NCBI GenBank assembly: GCA_018000995.1
Contig: JAGNIU010000001.1
Location: 62,001 to 126,000, forward strand
DNA length: 64,000 nucleotides
Origin: Bacteroidia bacterium
GTDB lineage: Bacteria > Bacteroidota > Bacteroidia > B-17B0 > Aurantibacillaceae
Direction of reading: 5' to 3'
A program made the position numbers and the translations under genes. Numbering within the stretch: position 1 is the stretch's first letter; every line of letters starts with the position of its first letter. Under the pieces are notes generated by a model. It saw only the letters and a program-made list of their open reading frames with translations, was not told the DNA's origin and did no database searches. Positions 26,988 to 34,869 of this stretch are shown here, in pieces.

Positions 26988-28766
26988 ATGGAAGTAACTC
27001 GAGTGTTTGATATTTTGGATTTATACAAAACAGCGTATAAAAAAGAGGATTTGCTTTGTGGCAAAGAAAATAAGAAGTGGAAAAAATACAGTAGCGACGA
27101 TTTTATAAATTATAGCAACTGGACTAGTTATGGTTTATTAAACCTTGGTTTTCAAAGCGGAGATAAAGTTGCTATTATTGCCAATAATTGTCCGGAATGG
27201 GTTTTTGCAGATTACGGTTGTCAGCAAGCGGGTATTGTTACGGTTCCTATTTTTCCAACGATTAGCAATAATGATTTGAAATTTATTCTGAATCATGCTG
27301 AAGTAAAAGCAGTTTTTGTTTCAGATAAAAAAATCTACGCCAAGTTAGTTGAACTTGAAAAAGAGATTCCAACAGTAAAACATATTATTTCATTTGACAA
27401 AGTAGAAGGTCTACCGCATTATGCTGATTTTATTGAAACAGCTAAACAAAATCCACTTACCGAAAAAGTAGACGCTATTAAAAAATCAATTACTGCTGAA
27501 GATTTATTAACCATTCTTTATACTTCAGGAACAACAGGAACTCCAAAAGGCGTAATGATTTCTCACCGTAATTTAGCGCAAAACGTTGTAGGTTGTCAAA
27601 ATTTTGCACCCTTTGCAACTTGGTGGAAAGCCCTAAGTTTTTTACCGCTTAATCACGTTTATGAACGCATGTTGATTACACTTTATTTATATAAAGGTAT
27701 CTCAGTTTATTTTGCTGAAGGTTACGAAACCATTGGTGATAATTTAAAAGAAGTACAACCACAAATATTTGTTTCAGTGCCGCGGTTAATTGAACGCGTT
27801 TACGAAAAAATTTCGTCGGCCGGAGAAAAATTAAGTGGTTTCAAAAAATTTATGTTCGACTGGAGCATTAAAATTGCTGAACAATATGAAGTAAATGGCG
27901 CAAACGGTTTTGCATATGAATTAAAACGAAAACTGGTTGATAAATTAGTTTACACCAAATGGCGAGCTGCTGTGGGTGGAAAATTAGTTTGCATGGCCTC
28001 GGGTGGCGCAGCTTTAAATCCCAAATTAGAACGCATTTTTTTATGTGCAGGCATTAAAGTATTACAAGGTTATGGCTTAACAGAAACTTGTGTTGTGGTT
28101 AGTGTAAACCGTTTTGGTGAAGATAATATCCGTATTGGTACAGTAGGGCCTTTGTTAGATGGTGTACAAGTAAAAATTGCAGAAGAAGACGGCGAAATTT
28201 TAGTAAAAGGAAAAAGTGTGATGATGGGCTACTACAAAAATCCGGAAGCCACCGCTGAAGTTTTTGATAAAGACGGCTGGTTTCATACAGGTGATGTTGG
28301 GATGTTTGTTGAGAATAAATTCTTAAAAATTACCGACCGCAAAAAAGAAATTTTTAAAACCAGCGCCGGAAAATACATTGCGCCTTTAGCAATTGAAAAT
28401 AAAATAAAGGAATGTAAATACATTGAGCAGTGCATGGTGATTGGTGAAAATCAAAAATTCGCATCTGCTCTACTCGTTCCAAACTTCGTCAACTTTAAAG
28501 AGTATTGTAAGGCCAATAATATTGAGTGGAAAGACAACATACATATGAGTCAGCATCCGGACTTAAAGAAAATAATTAACGAGCACGTGAAGCAAATGAA
28601 TAAAACACTTGCTCCTTACGAACAATTAAAACGTTGCGAAATCTTAAGCAAAGAATGGGGCGTTGATTCAGGTGAACTTACGCCAAAGCTCAGCTTAAAG
28701 CGAAAAATCATTAAAGAAAAAAATCTGGATGCAATAGGAAAGATTTTTGAAATGGAAGAAGCTTAA
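26988..28766 (+). CDS. Long-chain acyl-CoA synthetase (AMP-forming)
   Basis: Activates carboxylic acids through an acyl-adenylate; 592 aa, the size of FadD15/Faa1-type long-chain fatty acid ligases. The P-loop is LYTSGTTGTPKGVMISH near residue 175-190, followed by FLPLNHVYERM, LQGYGLTETCVVVSVN, GWFHTGDVG and the hinge region ITDRKKEIFKTSAGKYIAP. The C-terminal segment is as in Bacteroidota homologues. It sits next to the pigment block but is on the other side of the convergent methyltransferase gene. A role in priming an aromatic starter is possible but not indicated; housekeeping fatty acid activation is more likely. Confidence 0.9.
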   Translation: MEVTRVFDILDLYKTAYKKEDLLCGKENKKWKKYSSDDFINYSNWTSYGLLNLGFQSGDKVAIIANNCPEWVFADYGCQQAGIVTVPIFPTISNNDLKFILNHAEVKAVFVSDKKIYAKLVELEKEIPTVKHIISFDKVEGLPHYADFIETAKQNPLTEKVDAIKKSITAEDLLTILYTSGTTGTPKGVMISHRNLAQNVVGCQNFAPFATWWKALSFLPLNHVYERMLITLYLYKGISVYFAEGYETIGDNLKEVQPQIFVSVPRLIERVYEKISSAGEKLSGFKKFMFDWSIKIAEQYEVNGANGFAYELKRKLVDKLVYTKWRAAVGGKLVCMASGGAALNPKLERIFLCAGIKVLQGYGLTETCVVVSVNRFGEDNIRIGTVGPLLDGVQVKIAEEDGEILVKGKSVMMGYYKNPEATAEVFDKDGWFHTGDVGMFVENKFLKITDRKKEIFKTSAGKYIAPLAIENKIKECKYIEQCMVIGENQKFASALLVPNFVNFKEYCKANNIEWKDNIHMSQHPDLKKIINEHVKQMNKTLAPYEQLKRCEILSKEWGVDSGELTPKLSLKRKIIKEKNLDAIGKIFEMEEA

Positions 28767-28767
28767 A

Positions 28768-29835
28768 TTATTTCTTCACGCAAACTTGTAAGGTGTGACT
28801 TATTCCCACCTCATCTGTTTCACTCAAAATTTTAAAGCCAGCTTTATCAATTAAGCGGTTAAATACCTTTGAGTCGTACATCTGACTATTACCATTTGCA
28901 ATATTGGTAAAGTATAAAGAAGTCATTTGTAAACTAAAAGCTGCAGTTTTAAAACGTTGTCTGTCCCAAAACGTTTCCATAATATAAACTTTGCCGTTTG
29001 CATCTAAAGCTTCATGGCAGCGTAATAAAATACTTACAATCTCATCTTCACTAAAACAATCTAAAAACTGACTCATCCAAATAGCATCGGCGCCTTTTGG
29101 TAATTTTTGAGCTACATCTAAAATGTTAATTTCATGGAATCCGATTCTATTACTAAATCCCGCCTTCTCAACATTTGCTTTTGCCATGTTTAGTTGTCCG
29201 GGTAAATCAAAAATGGTTGTTTTCACATCAGGATCGTACCCAACCGCTTGCATTGAAAACTTTCCGGTGTTACCACCAATATCGTAAATGTGTTTTGGTT
29301 TATCCTTAAAAATAAGAGGCATTACCTTTGGAAATGAGCCATCGCTGTAAAAATGATCAAAAGCAAACCAACTTGTTTGAGCTTGTTTAGGCAAATGTGC
29401 TAAAGCTTCATAAACTGTTTTCCAAGTTCCAAATACAGATAGTCCTGTAGCCTTTTCTTTTTGAATACTTTCTTTTAAAGTAAACATTCCTTCATAACAA
29501 ACATCCTGAGTAAAATCCATGTTTACTCTTGTCATAGCATCATTTAAAAGAAATAAGCCCGCTTTAGTAATAGTGTATTTTTCATCGTTTCTTATCAGCA
29601 AACCAATGCCTAATCCGGCCTCAACTAAAACTCTTGTTCCATAATGCGGCACCTTGGTTTTTGCTTCAATCTCTTCAATAGATAAACCTTCTAATTTACT
29701 ATCTGCAATGGCATCCAAAATCCCTAAATCACGTAAAGCTAAGGAAGCTTGAAACACAATGGGCGCAAAGGCTATCCATTGGGCCAAATCTATCGCTTCA
29801 AGCGCTCTTTTATTATCTTTCGTAAAAAATCCCAT
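28768..29835 (-). CDS. SAM-dependent O-methyltransferase-like protein
   Basis: A 355-residue methyltransferase of the acetylserotonin/plant-type O-methyltransferase kind (family 2). An N-terminal winged-helix dimerisation region (LRDLGILDAIADSKLEGLSIEEIEAKTKVP) precedes the Rossmann domain with the SAM loop HIYDIGGNTGKFSMQAVGYD. Further family segments are KTTIFDLPGQLNMAKAN, DAIWMSQFLDCFSEDEIVSI and ANGKVYIMETFWDRQ. It is transcribed divergently from the tyrosine ammonia-lyase gene, 120 bp apart. In an aryl polyene pathway it could methylate the aromatic head or its hydroxyl; that is inference from position. No close catalytic His is asserted. Confidence 0.82.
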   Translation of the reverse strand: MGFFTKDNKRALEAIDLAQWIAFAPIVFQASLALRDLGILDAIADSKLEGLSIEEIEAKTKVPHYGTRVLVEAGLGIGLLIRNDEKYTITKAGLFLLNDAMTRVNMDFTQDVCYEGMFTLKESIQKEKATGLSVFGTWKTVYEALAHLPKQAQTSWFAFDHFYSDGSFPKVMPLIFKDKPKHIYDIGGNTGKFSMQAVGYDPDVKTTIFDLPGQLNMAKANVEKAGFSNRIGFHEINILDVAQKLPKGADAIWMSQFLDCFSEDEIVSILLRCHEALDANGKVYIMETFWDRQRFKTAAFSLQMTSLYFTNIANGNSQMYDSKVFNRLIDKAGFKILSETDEVGISHTLQVCVKK

Positions 29836-29955
29836 GTTTTAATACAATAAACGGCAAATATAGCTACTTAAAACAAAATGTTTCAAAAAATAAAAAAATA
29901 CGTACAGTTACGTATTTTAAAATTGTTTGTAATATTGTACTTTACAGCCCTATTT

Positions 29956-31494
29956 ATGGTAAAGATTGGAGATAAAAAGATTTCGGCAGACGATTTTTAT
30001 AAGGTTCTGATTAACAATATACAATTAGACATTGACGAGGATACTTTACGTAAAGTTTACCGCAGTTATTATTTCCTTAAAGAGTTTACCCGCGAAAAAT
30101 TAATTTATGGTATTAACACCGGTTTCGGGCCTATGGCACAATACCGTATTAACCACGATGATCAGATAAAGCTTCAATATAATTTAATTCGCAGCCACTG
30201 CTCCGGCACAGGCAACCCAATTCCTGAATTGGATTGTAAAGCAGTGATGCTGGCGCGTTTAAACACGTTATTGCAAGGCTACGCCGGAATTCATCCTGAT
30301 GCCCTTATTTTAATTAAAACTTTAATCAATAAAAATATTTCCCCTGTTATTTACGAGCATGGCGGTTTAGGGGCGAGTGGTGATCTTGTACAGTTAGCAC
30401 ATTTAGCTTTGACCCTTATTGGTGAAGGAGATGTTTATCATAAGGGCGTAATAAAACCAACCAAAGATGTTTTCGCTGAAGAAGGCATCAAACCAATGGA
30501 GATCCATATTCGTGAAGGTTTAGCTCTCATGAACGGAACATCAGCCATGAGCGGCATTGGTGTATTGAATGTTATTTACGCTGAGAATTTAGTGAACTGG
30601 TCGGTATTAGCTTCTTCGGTTATCATGGAGATTGTTAAAAGTTTTGACGACCACTACTCTACTCCGTTAAACGAAGTAAAACATCATTACGGACAAAACA
30701 CTGTTGCAAAAGCCATTCAAGAAACTTTAAAAGACAGCAAGCTTGTAAAAAAACGTGAAGAACATCATTACGATAAAAAAGTAGAGGTAGATGTGTTGGT
30801 GGAGAAAATGCAAGAGTATTATTCCATCCGTTGCGTTCCGCAAATTGCAGGACCAATTATTGATACTATTGCTTATGCAAAAGAAGTTTTAATAAATGAA
30901 ATTAATTCAGCAAACGATAATCCGATTGTAGATTGGGAACGCAAAAACGTTTATCATGGTGGTAATTTCCATGGTGATTATGTGGCTTTAGAAATGGATA
31001 AATTAAAAATTGCCATTACAAAATTATCGATGTTAGCTGAGCGTCAGTTAAATTTTTTATTGAATGATAAACTCAATAATATTTTACCACCATTTGTAAA
31101 TCACGGCACATTAGGTTTGAATTTAGGAATGCAGGGTGTTCAGTTTACTGCTACATCTACAACTGCAGAAAATCAAATGTTATCTAACCCAATGTATGTT
31201 CATAGTATTCCAAGCAACAACGACAATCAGGATATTGTAAGTATGGGAGCTAATGCGGCATTGATTGCAAAAAAAGTAATTTTAAATAGCTACGAAGTTT
31301 TGGCTATTGAATGGATGACCATTTTACAAGCCATTGATTATTTAAAAATTGAAGATAAGTTGTCTACAAAATCAAAAGAAGCCTATACCAATTTACGTAA
31401 AGTGTTTCCTTGTTTTAAAGAAGATCATGTTAAATACAAAGAAATAAAAGCAGTAAGAGATTATATTTTTCACAACCATATAGAAGTATTATAA
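29956..31494 (+). CDS. Aromatic amino acid ammonia-lyase, tyrosine ammonia-lyase-like
   Basis: A 512-residue MIO-containing lyase that eliminates ammonia from an aromatic amino acid. The MIO-forming triad Ala140-Ser141-Gly142 lies in GGLGASGDLVQLAHLAL. Other segments are YGINTGFGPMAQYR, LIRSHCSGTGNP, NGTSAMSGIGVLN, FNSANDNP-like EINSANDNPIVD, and ATSTTAENQMLSNPMYVHS. By memory, these match the Flavobacterium johnsoniae enzyme FjTAL closely, so 4-coumarate from tyrosine is the probable product. Ser-His at 80-81 is also found in histidine lyases, which remain an alternative. The ATG at 29956 is chosen because earlier in-frame codons from 29878 add a hydrophobic stretch foreign to the family. 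fabG follows after one base. Confidence 0.88.
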   Translation: MVKIGDKKISADDFYKVLINNIQLDIDEDTLRKVYRSYYFLKEFTREKLIYGINTGFGPMAQYRINHDDQIKLQYNLIRSHCSGTGNPIPELDCKAVMLARLNTLLQGYAGIHPDALILIKTLINKNISPVIYEHGGLGASGDLVQLAHLALTLIGEGDVYHKGVIKPTKDVFAEEGIKPMEIHIREGLALMNGTSAMSGIGVLNVIYAENLVNWSVLASSVIMEIVKSFDDHYSTPLNEVKHHYGQNTVAKAIQETLKDSKLVKKREEHHYDKKVEVDVLVEKMQEYYSIRCVPQIAGPIIDTIAYAKEVLINEINSANDNPIVDWERKNVYHGGNFHGDYVALEMDKLKIAITKLSMLAERQLNFLLNDKLNNILPPFVNHGTLGLNLGMQGVQFTATSTTAENQMLSNPMYVHSIPSNNDNQDIVSMGANAALIAKKVILNSYEVLAIEWMTILQAIDYLKIEDKLSTKSKEAYTNLRKVFPCFKEDHVKYKEIKAVRDYIFHNHIEVL

Positions 31495-31495
31495 A

Positions 31496-32224
31496 ATGAG
31501 CTACGCATTAGTTACCGGAGGATCACGAGGAATTGGAAGAGCATGTTGCATTAAGCTTGCCGAAATGGGCTACAACATTTTAATCAATTACACATCAAAC
31601 GACGCAGAAGCACAAAAGACATTGGAAGCTGTAAAAGCAAAAGGTGTTGAAGGTGTATTAATGAAATTTGATGTGAGCGACATGGCTGCCGTTGATAAAG
31701 CCGTTGGTGGTTGGATTGAAACGCAAAAAGATAAACCCATTACTGTATTGGTAAATAACGCCGGTATTAATAAAGATAATTTAATGGTGCTGATGAATCC
31801 GGAAGATTGGCACAGTGTAATGGATATTGCTGTAAACGGATTTTATTTTGTTTCTCGCCTTGTTGTAAAAGACATGTTGTTCAAGCGTAAAGGTCGCGTT
31901 GTAAATGTAGTTTCATTATCAGGATTAAAAGGTTTGCCCGGACAAACTAATTACTCAGCATCAAAGGGAGCAGTAATTGCAGCAACAAAAGCATTAGCAC
32001 AAGAAGTTGGTAAACGCGGCATCACTGTAAATGCAGTGGCGCCAGGGTTTATTAAAACAGATATGACTGCAGGTTTACCTGAAGATCAAATAAAATCAAT
32101 GATTCCAATGAATCGTTTTGGTGAAGCAGAAGAAGTAGCAAACGTTGTTGGTTTCTTAGCTTCTGATGCCGCATCGTATGTTACTGCACAAGTTATTTCC
32201 GTTAATGGAGGATTATACAGTTAG
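31496..32224 (+). CDS. fabG: 3-oxoacyl-ACP reductase (FabG-like)
   Basis: A 242-residue classical short-chain dehydrogenase that would reduce 3-oxoacyl-ACP with NADPH. Cofactor motif TGGSRGIGRACC is at residues 7-18, NNAGI near 90, the catalytic Ser in VVSLSGLKG, and the YSASK Tyr/Lys pair near 153-157. The C-terminal AVAPGFIKTDMTAGLP is typical. Sitting between the ammonia-lyase and ketosynthase genes, it is likely a pathway-dedicated reductase (ApeQ-like) rather than the housekeeping FabG. It starts one base after the lyase stop. Confidence 0.9.
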   Translation: MSYALVTGGSRGIGRACCIKLAEMGYNILINYTSNDAEAQKTLEAVKAKGVEGVLMKFDVSDMAAVDKAVGGWIETQKDKPITVLVNNAGINKDNLMVLMNPEDWHSVMDIAVNGFYFVSRLVVKDMLFKRKGRVVNVVSLSGLKGLPGQTNYSASKGAVIAATKALAQEVGKRGITVNAVAPGFIKTDMTAGLPEDQIKSMIPMNRFGEAEEVANVVGFLASDAASYVTAQVISVNGGLYS

Positions 32225-32240
32225 TGAATTGGTGAAATGA

Positions 32241-32300
32241 GAGTTAGTGAGTTGGGTTTAATTAATAAATACTATTTTTACTTCACAAAATCACTAACTC
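32241..32300. repeat. Inverted repeat between fabG and the ketosynthase gene
   Basis: GAGTTAGTGA (32241-32250) and its exact complement TCACTAACTC (32291-32300) flank a 40-base A+T-rich loop. There is no T run after the second arm, so it is not a simple terminator. It may be a dispersed short repeat or an RNA stem inside the operon. Confidence 0.6.
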
Positions 32301-32319
32301 GCTAAATCAGAATTAAAAA

Positions 32320-33540
32320 ATGAACAGAGTAGTTATTACAGGAATAGGAATTTGGTCTTGCCTTGGAAAAAATTTAGAGGAAGTGAAAAACTCTTTATTC
32401 GAAGGTAAATCAGGTATTGGTTTAATTCCTGCAAGAAAAGAAATGGGCTATCGTTCTGCATTAAGTGGAATTGTTGAGCGTCCACAATTAAAAGGTGTTA
32501 TCGATCGTCGTATGCGCGTTGGCATGCACGAACCGGCTGAGTTTGCTTTCATGGCAACCGATCCTGCATTAAAAATGGCAGGCATCGATATGGATTTTTT
32601 AGAAAAAAATGAAGTTGGAATTATTTATGGTAACGACAGCGTTGCAAAAGCAACTATGGATGCTATCGATACAATACGCGCAAAAAAAGATACTACACTT
32701 TTAGGTTCAGGTGCCATTTTTCAAACTATGAATTGCACGGTGAGCATGAACCTTTCTACTATGTACAAACTGAAAGGGATTAATTACACTTTATCAGCAG
32801 CTTGTGCCAGTGGCTCTCACTCTATTGGCATGGGATATTTAATGATTAAGTGGGGATTACAAAATCATATCATTTGTGGCGGTGCGCAAGAAGTAAACGA
32901 TTATACATTTGGTGCATTTGATGGCTTAAGCGCATTTTCTATTCGCGAAAATGAACCAACAAAAGCTTCCCGTCCGTTTGACAGAGACCGTGACGGATTA
33001 ATTCCGAGCGGAGGTGGCGCAACCGTTATATTAGAAAGTTTAGAATCAGCACAAAAACGCGGTGCAACCATTTTAGCAGAAGTTGTAGGTTATGGTTTTT
33101 CATCTAACGGCGATCATATCTCAAATTCGAATGTGGATGGTCAGGTTCGTTCACTTTCCATGGCTTTAAAAGATTCTGGTTTAGCAGCAAAAGACATTGA
33201 CTATATAAACGCACACGCCACTTCAACACCAGGTGGTGATAAAGTAGAAGCTCAGGCTTTAAATACCTTATTTGGTGATGCTAAAACTCCCGTAAGTTCC
33301 ACAAAATCAATGACTGGCCACGAATGTTGGATGGCCGGAGCCAGCGAAATTGTGTATTCTTTATTAATGATGCAAGGCGATTTTATTGCTCCAAATATCA
33401 ATTTCGAGAACCCTGATGAGGACTCAGCCAAGCTAAATATCATAGCTAAAACCAAACAACAATCCGTAAATACCATATTATCAAACAGTTTTGGGTTTGG
33501 GGGCACAAATTCTACCTTGATAATCAAGAAATTTGTATAA
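32320..33540 (+). CDS. Beta-ketoacyl-ACP synthase (KAS I/II type)
   Basis: A 406-residue condensing enzyme for chain elongation on ACP. The catalytic triad is intact: Cys162 in LSAACASGSHSIG, His299 in NAHATSTPGGD and His334 in SMTGHECWMAG. It is most like FabF/FabB and the ApeO/ApeR ketosynthases of aryl polyene loci. Position between fabG and an ACP gene suggests polyene extension of an aromatic starter. A chain-length-factor partner, often found in such loci, is not adjacent. It lies 95 bp after fabG with an inverted repeat in the gap. Confidence 0.9.
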   Translation: MNRVVITGIGIWSCLGKNLEEVKNSLFEGKSGIGLIPARKEMGYRSALSGIVERPQLKGVIDRRMRVGMHEPAEFAFMATDPALKMAGIDMDFLEKNEVGIIYGNDSVAKATMDAIDTIRAKKDTTLLGSGAIFQTMNCTVSMNLSTMYKLKGINYTLSAACASGSHSIGMGYLMIKWGLQNHIICGGAQEVNDYTFGAFDGLSAFSIRENEPTKASRPFDRDRDGLIPSGGGATVILESLESAQKRGATILAEVVGYGFSSNGDHISNSNVDGQVRSLSMALKDSGLAAKDIDYINAHATSTPGGDKVEAQALNTLFGDAKTPVSSTKSMTGHECWMAGASEIVYSLLMMQGDFIAPNINFENPDEDSAKLNIIAKTKQQSVNTILSNSFGFGGTNSTLIIKKFV

Positions 33541-33567
33541 ATTTGCCCTTTATTTGAATTTTCTGAC

Positions 33568-33831
33568 ATGACTAAGGAAGTAATTATTGAGAAGTGCATG
33601 GCTTTTTTTACCGAAGAATTTGAGGTAGATGGCTCTAAAATTTCCGGCGACGCGAACCTTCGCGAAACTTTGGATTTAGATAGTTTGGACTATGTTGATC
33701 TTGTTGTTGTAATTGAAAGCAATTTTGGCTTTAAAGTTAAACGTGAAGATTTTGTAGACATTCATACTTTCGACGATTTCTATAATTACTGTTTCAATAA
33801 GATTCAGGAAAAAGCCAAGGAAGTGGCTTAA
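33568..33831 (+). CDS. Acyl carrier protein
   Basis: An 87-residue acyl carrier protein. Ser39 in LDLDSLDYVDLVVVIE is the site for the 4'-phosphopantetheine arm. Four-helix ACP character and acidic composition are evident. Its place between a ketosynthase and an acyltransferase gene implies a pathway-specific carrier, not the housekeeping AcpP that usually neighbours fabF. It follows the ketosynthase gene by 27 bp. Confidence 0.92.
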   Translation: MTKEVIIEKCMAFFTEEFEVDGSKISGDANLRETLDLDSLDYVDLVVVIESNFGFKVKREDFVDIHTFDDFYNYCFNKIQEKAKEVA

Positions 33832-33839
33832 TAGTTGCT

Positions 33840-33859
33840 TATCCTTTTTAATAAGGATA
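33840..33859 (+). other. Short hairpin in the ACP-acyltransferase gap
   Basis: TATCCTT (33840-33846) pairs exactly with AAGGATA (33853-33859) around a six-base loop, ending 4 bases before the acyltransferase ATG at 33864. No T run follows. It could protect or process the operon mRNA, or lower initiation of the next gene. Confidence 0.45.
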
Positions 33860-33863
33860 CAAG

Positions 33864-34766
33864 ATGGAAAATCAATCTCCCCAATGGGACGGTCAATCAA
33901 AAGCGAAAATTTTAGGTTATAAAATTTTTGTTTTTTTCTTAAACACATTCGGACTCTCTCCTACTTATTTTTTTCTAAGAATTGTTTCTACTTGGTATTT
34001 TTTCTTTAGTAAACCTAATAAACACATTCGCGACTATTTAAAAACAGCTCACGGTTATTCTAAATCAAAAGCATTTTGGGCTGTTTACAAAAACAATTAT
34101 TTATTCGGACAAACCATTTTAGACAAAGTAGCTACAATGGCAGGCGTGAAAACAAAATTCAACATCATTCACGAAAATGGTCATGTACTCGATAAAATTG
34201 CTGCATTAGGCAAAGGTGGCATTTTGATTAGTGCACATACCGGTAATTGGGAAATTGCAGGACAAGGATTAAATCGTCTTGGTGTTGGCTTCAATATTTT
34301 AATGTATGAGAATGAAAAAGCCAACATTAAAAATTATATGAATGAGGTAATGAAAAAAAAGAAAATAAAAATCATTGCCATTAACGAAGAAACTAAAAGC
34401 CATATTATCGAATTACATAAAGCGTTTTCTAATAACGAATTATTGGTAATGCACGGCGATCGTTACCGCGAAGGAACTAAAACACTAACTGCTAATTTTT
34501 TTGGAAAACCCGCTAAATTCCCTGCCGGTCCGTTTATAATGGCCGCAAAATTTGGCGTTCCGCTTTGTATTGTTTTTGCAAATAAAACTGATTCCAGAAC
34601 CTATAATTTCTATTCAACCGAACCCATTCAAGTGCCTCGCGCCCGAGGCGAAAAAGAGGTTGAAGAAGCTTGTAAATTTATGCTCGATCGTTACGTTAAA
34701 GAGCTGGAAACCCGAGTGAAACAGTACCCTCACCAGTGGTTCAATTATTATAATTTCTGGGCCTAA
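33864..34766 (+). CDS. LpxL/HtrB-like lysophospholipid acyltransferase
   Basis: A 300-residue membrane-associated acyltransferase of the LpxL/HtrB family. One N-terminal membrane helix is present (FVFFLNTFGLSPTYFFLRIV). The catalytic HX4E motif reads HTGNWE in GGILISAHTGNWEIAG, and the second conserved block is VMHGDRYREG. Further family segments are FPAGPFIMAAKFGVPLCIVF and the ending YPHQWFNYYNFW. In aryl polyene and flexirubin loci, members of this family are thought to load the finished polyene onto a membrane or resorcinol acceptor. It is the last gene of the pigment block on this strand. Confidence 0.86.
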   Translation: MENQSPQWDGQSKAKILGYKIFVFFLNTFGLSPTYFFLRIVSTWYFFFSKPNKHIRDYLKTAHGYSKSKAFWAVYKNNYLFGQTILDKVATMAGVKTKFNIIHENGHVLDKIAALGKGGILISAHTGNWEIAGQGLNRLGVGFNILMYENEKANIKNYMNEVMKKKKIKIIAINEETKSHIIELHKAFSNNELLVMHGDRYREGTKTLTANFFGKPAKFPAGPFIMAAKFGVPLCIVFANKTDSRTYNFYSTEPIQVPRARGEKEVEEACKFMLDRYVKELETRVKQYPHQWFNYYNFWA

Positions 34767-34869
34767 TATTTCTTGCTTTTTACTTGGAATTATTACCGAA
34801 TTTTTACATATTTGGAAGCATATTATTAGCTTTTATCATTGTTTTAAAACTAACTAAAACCATTTTCAA

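Noticed and set aside
26988-28766. Acyl-CoA synthetase as the 4-coumarate ligase of the pigment pathway
   Set aside because: It is of the long-chain fatty acid ligase type and is separated from the pigment genes by a convergent gene; the sequence gives no support.
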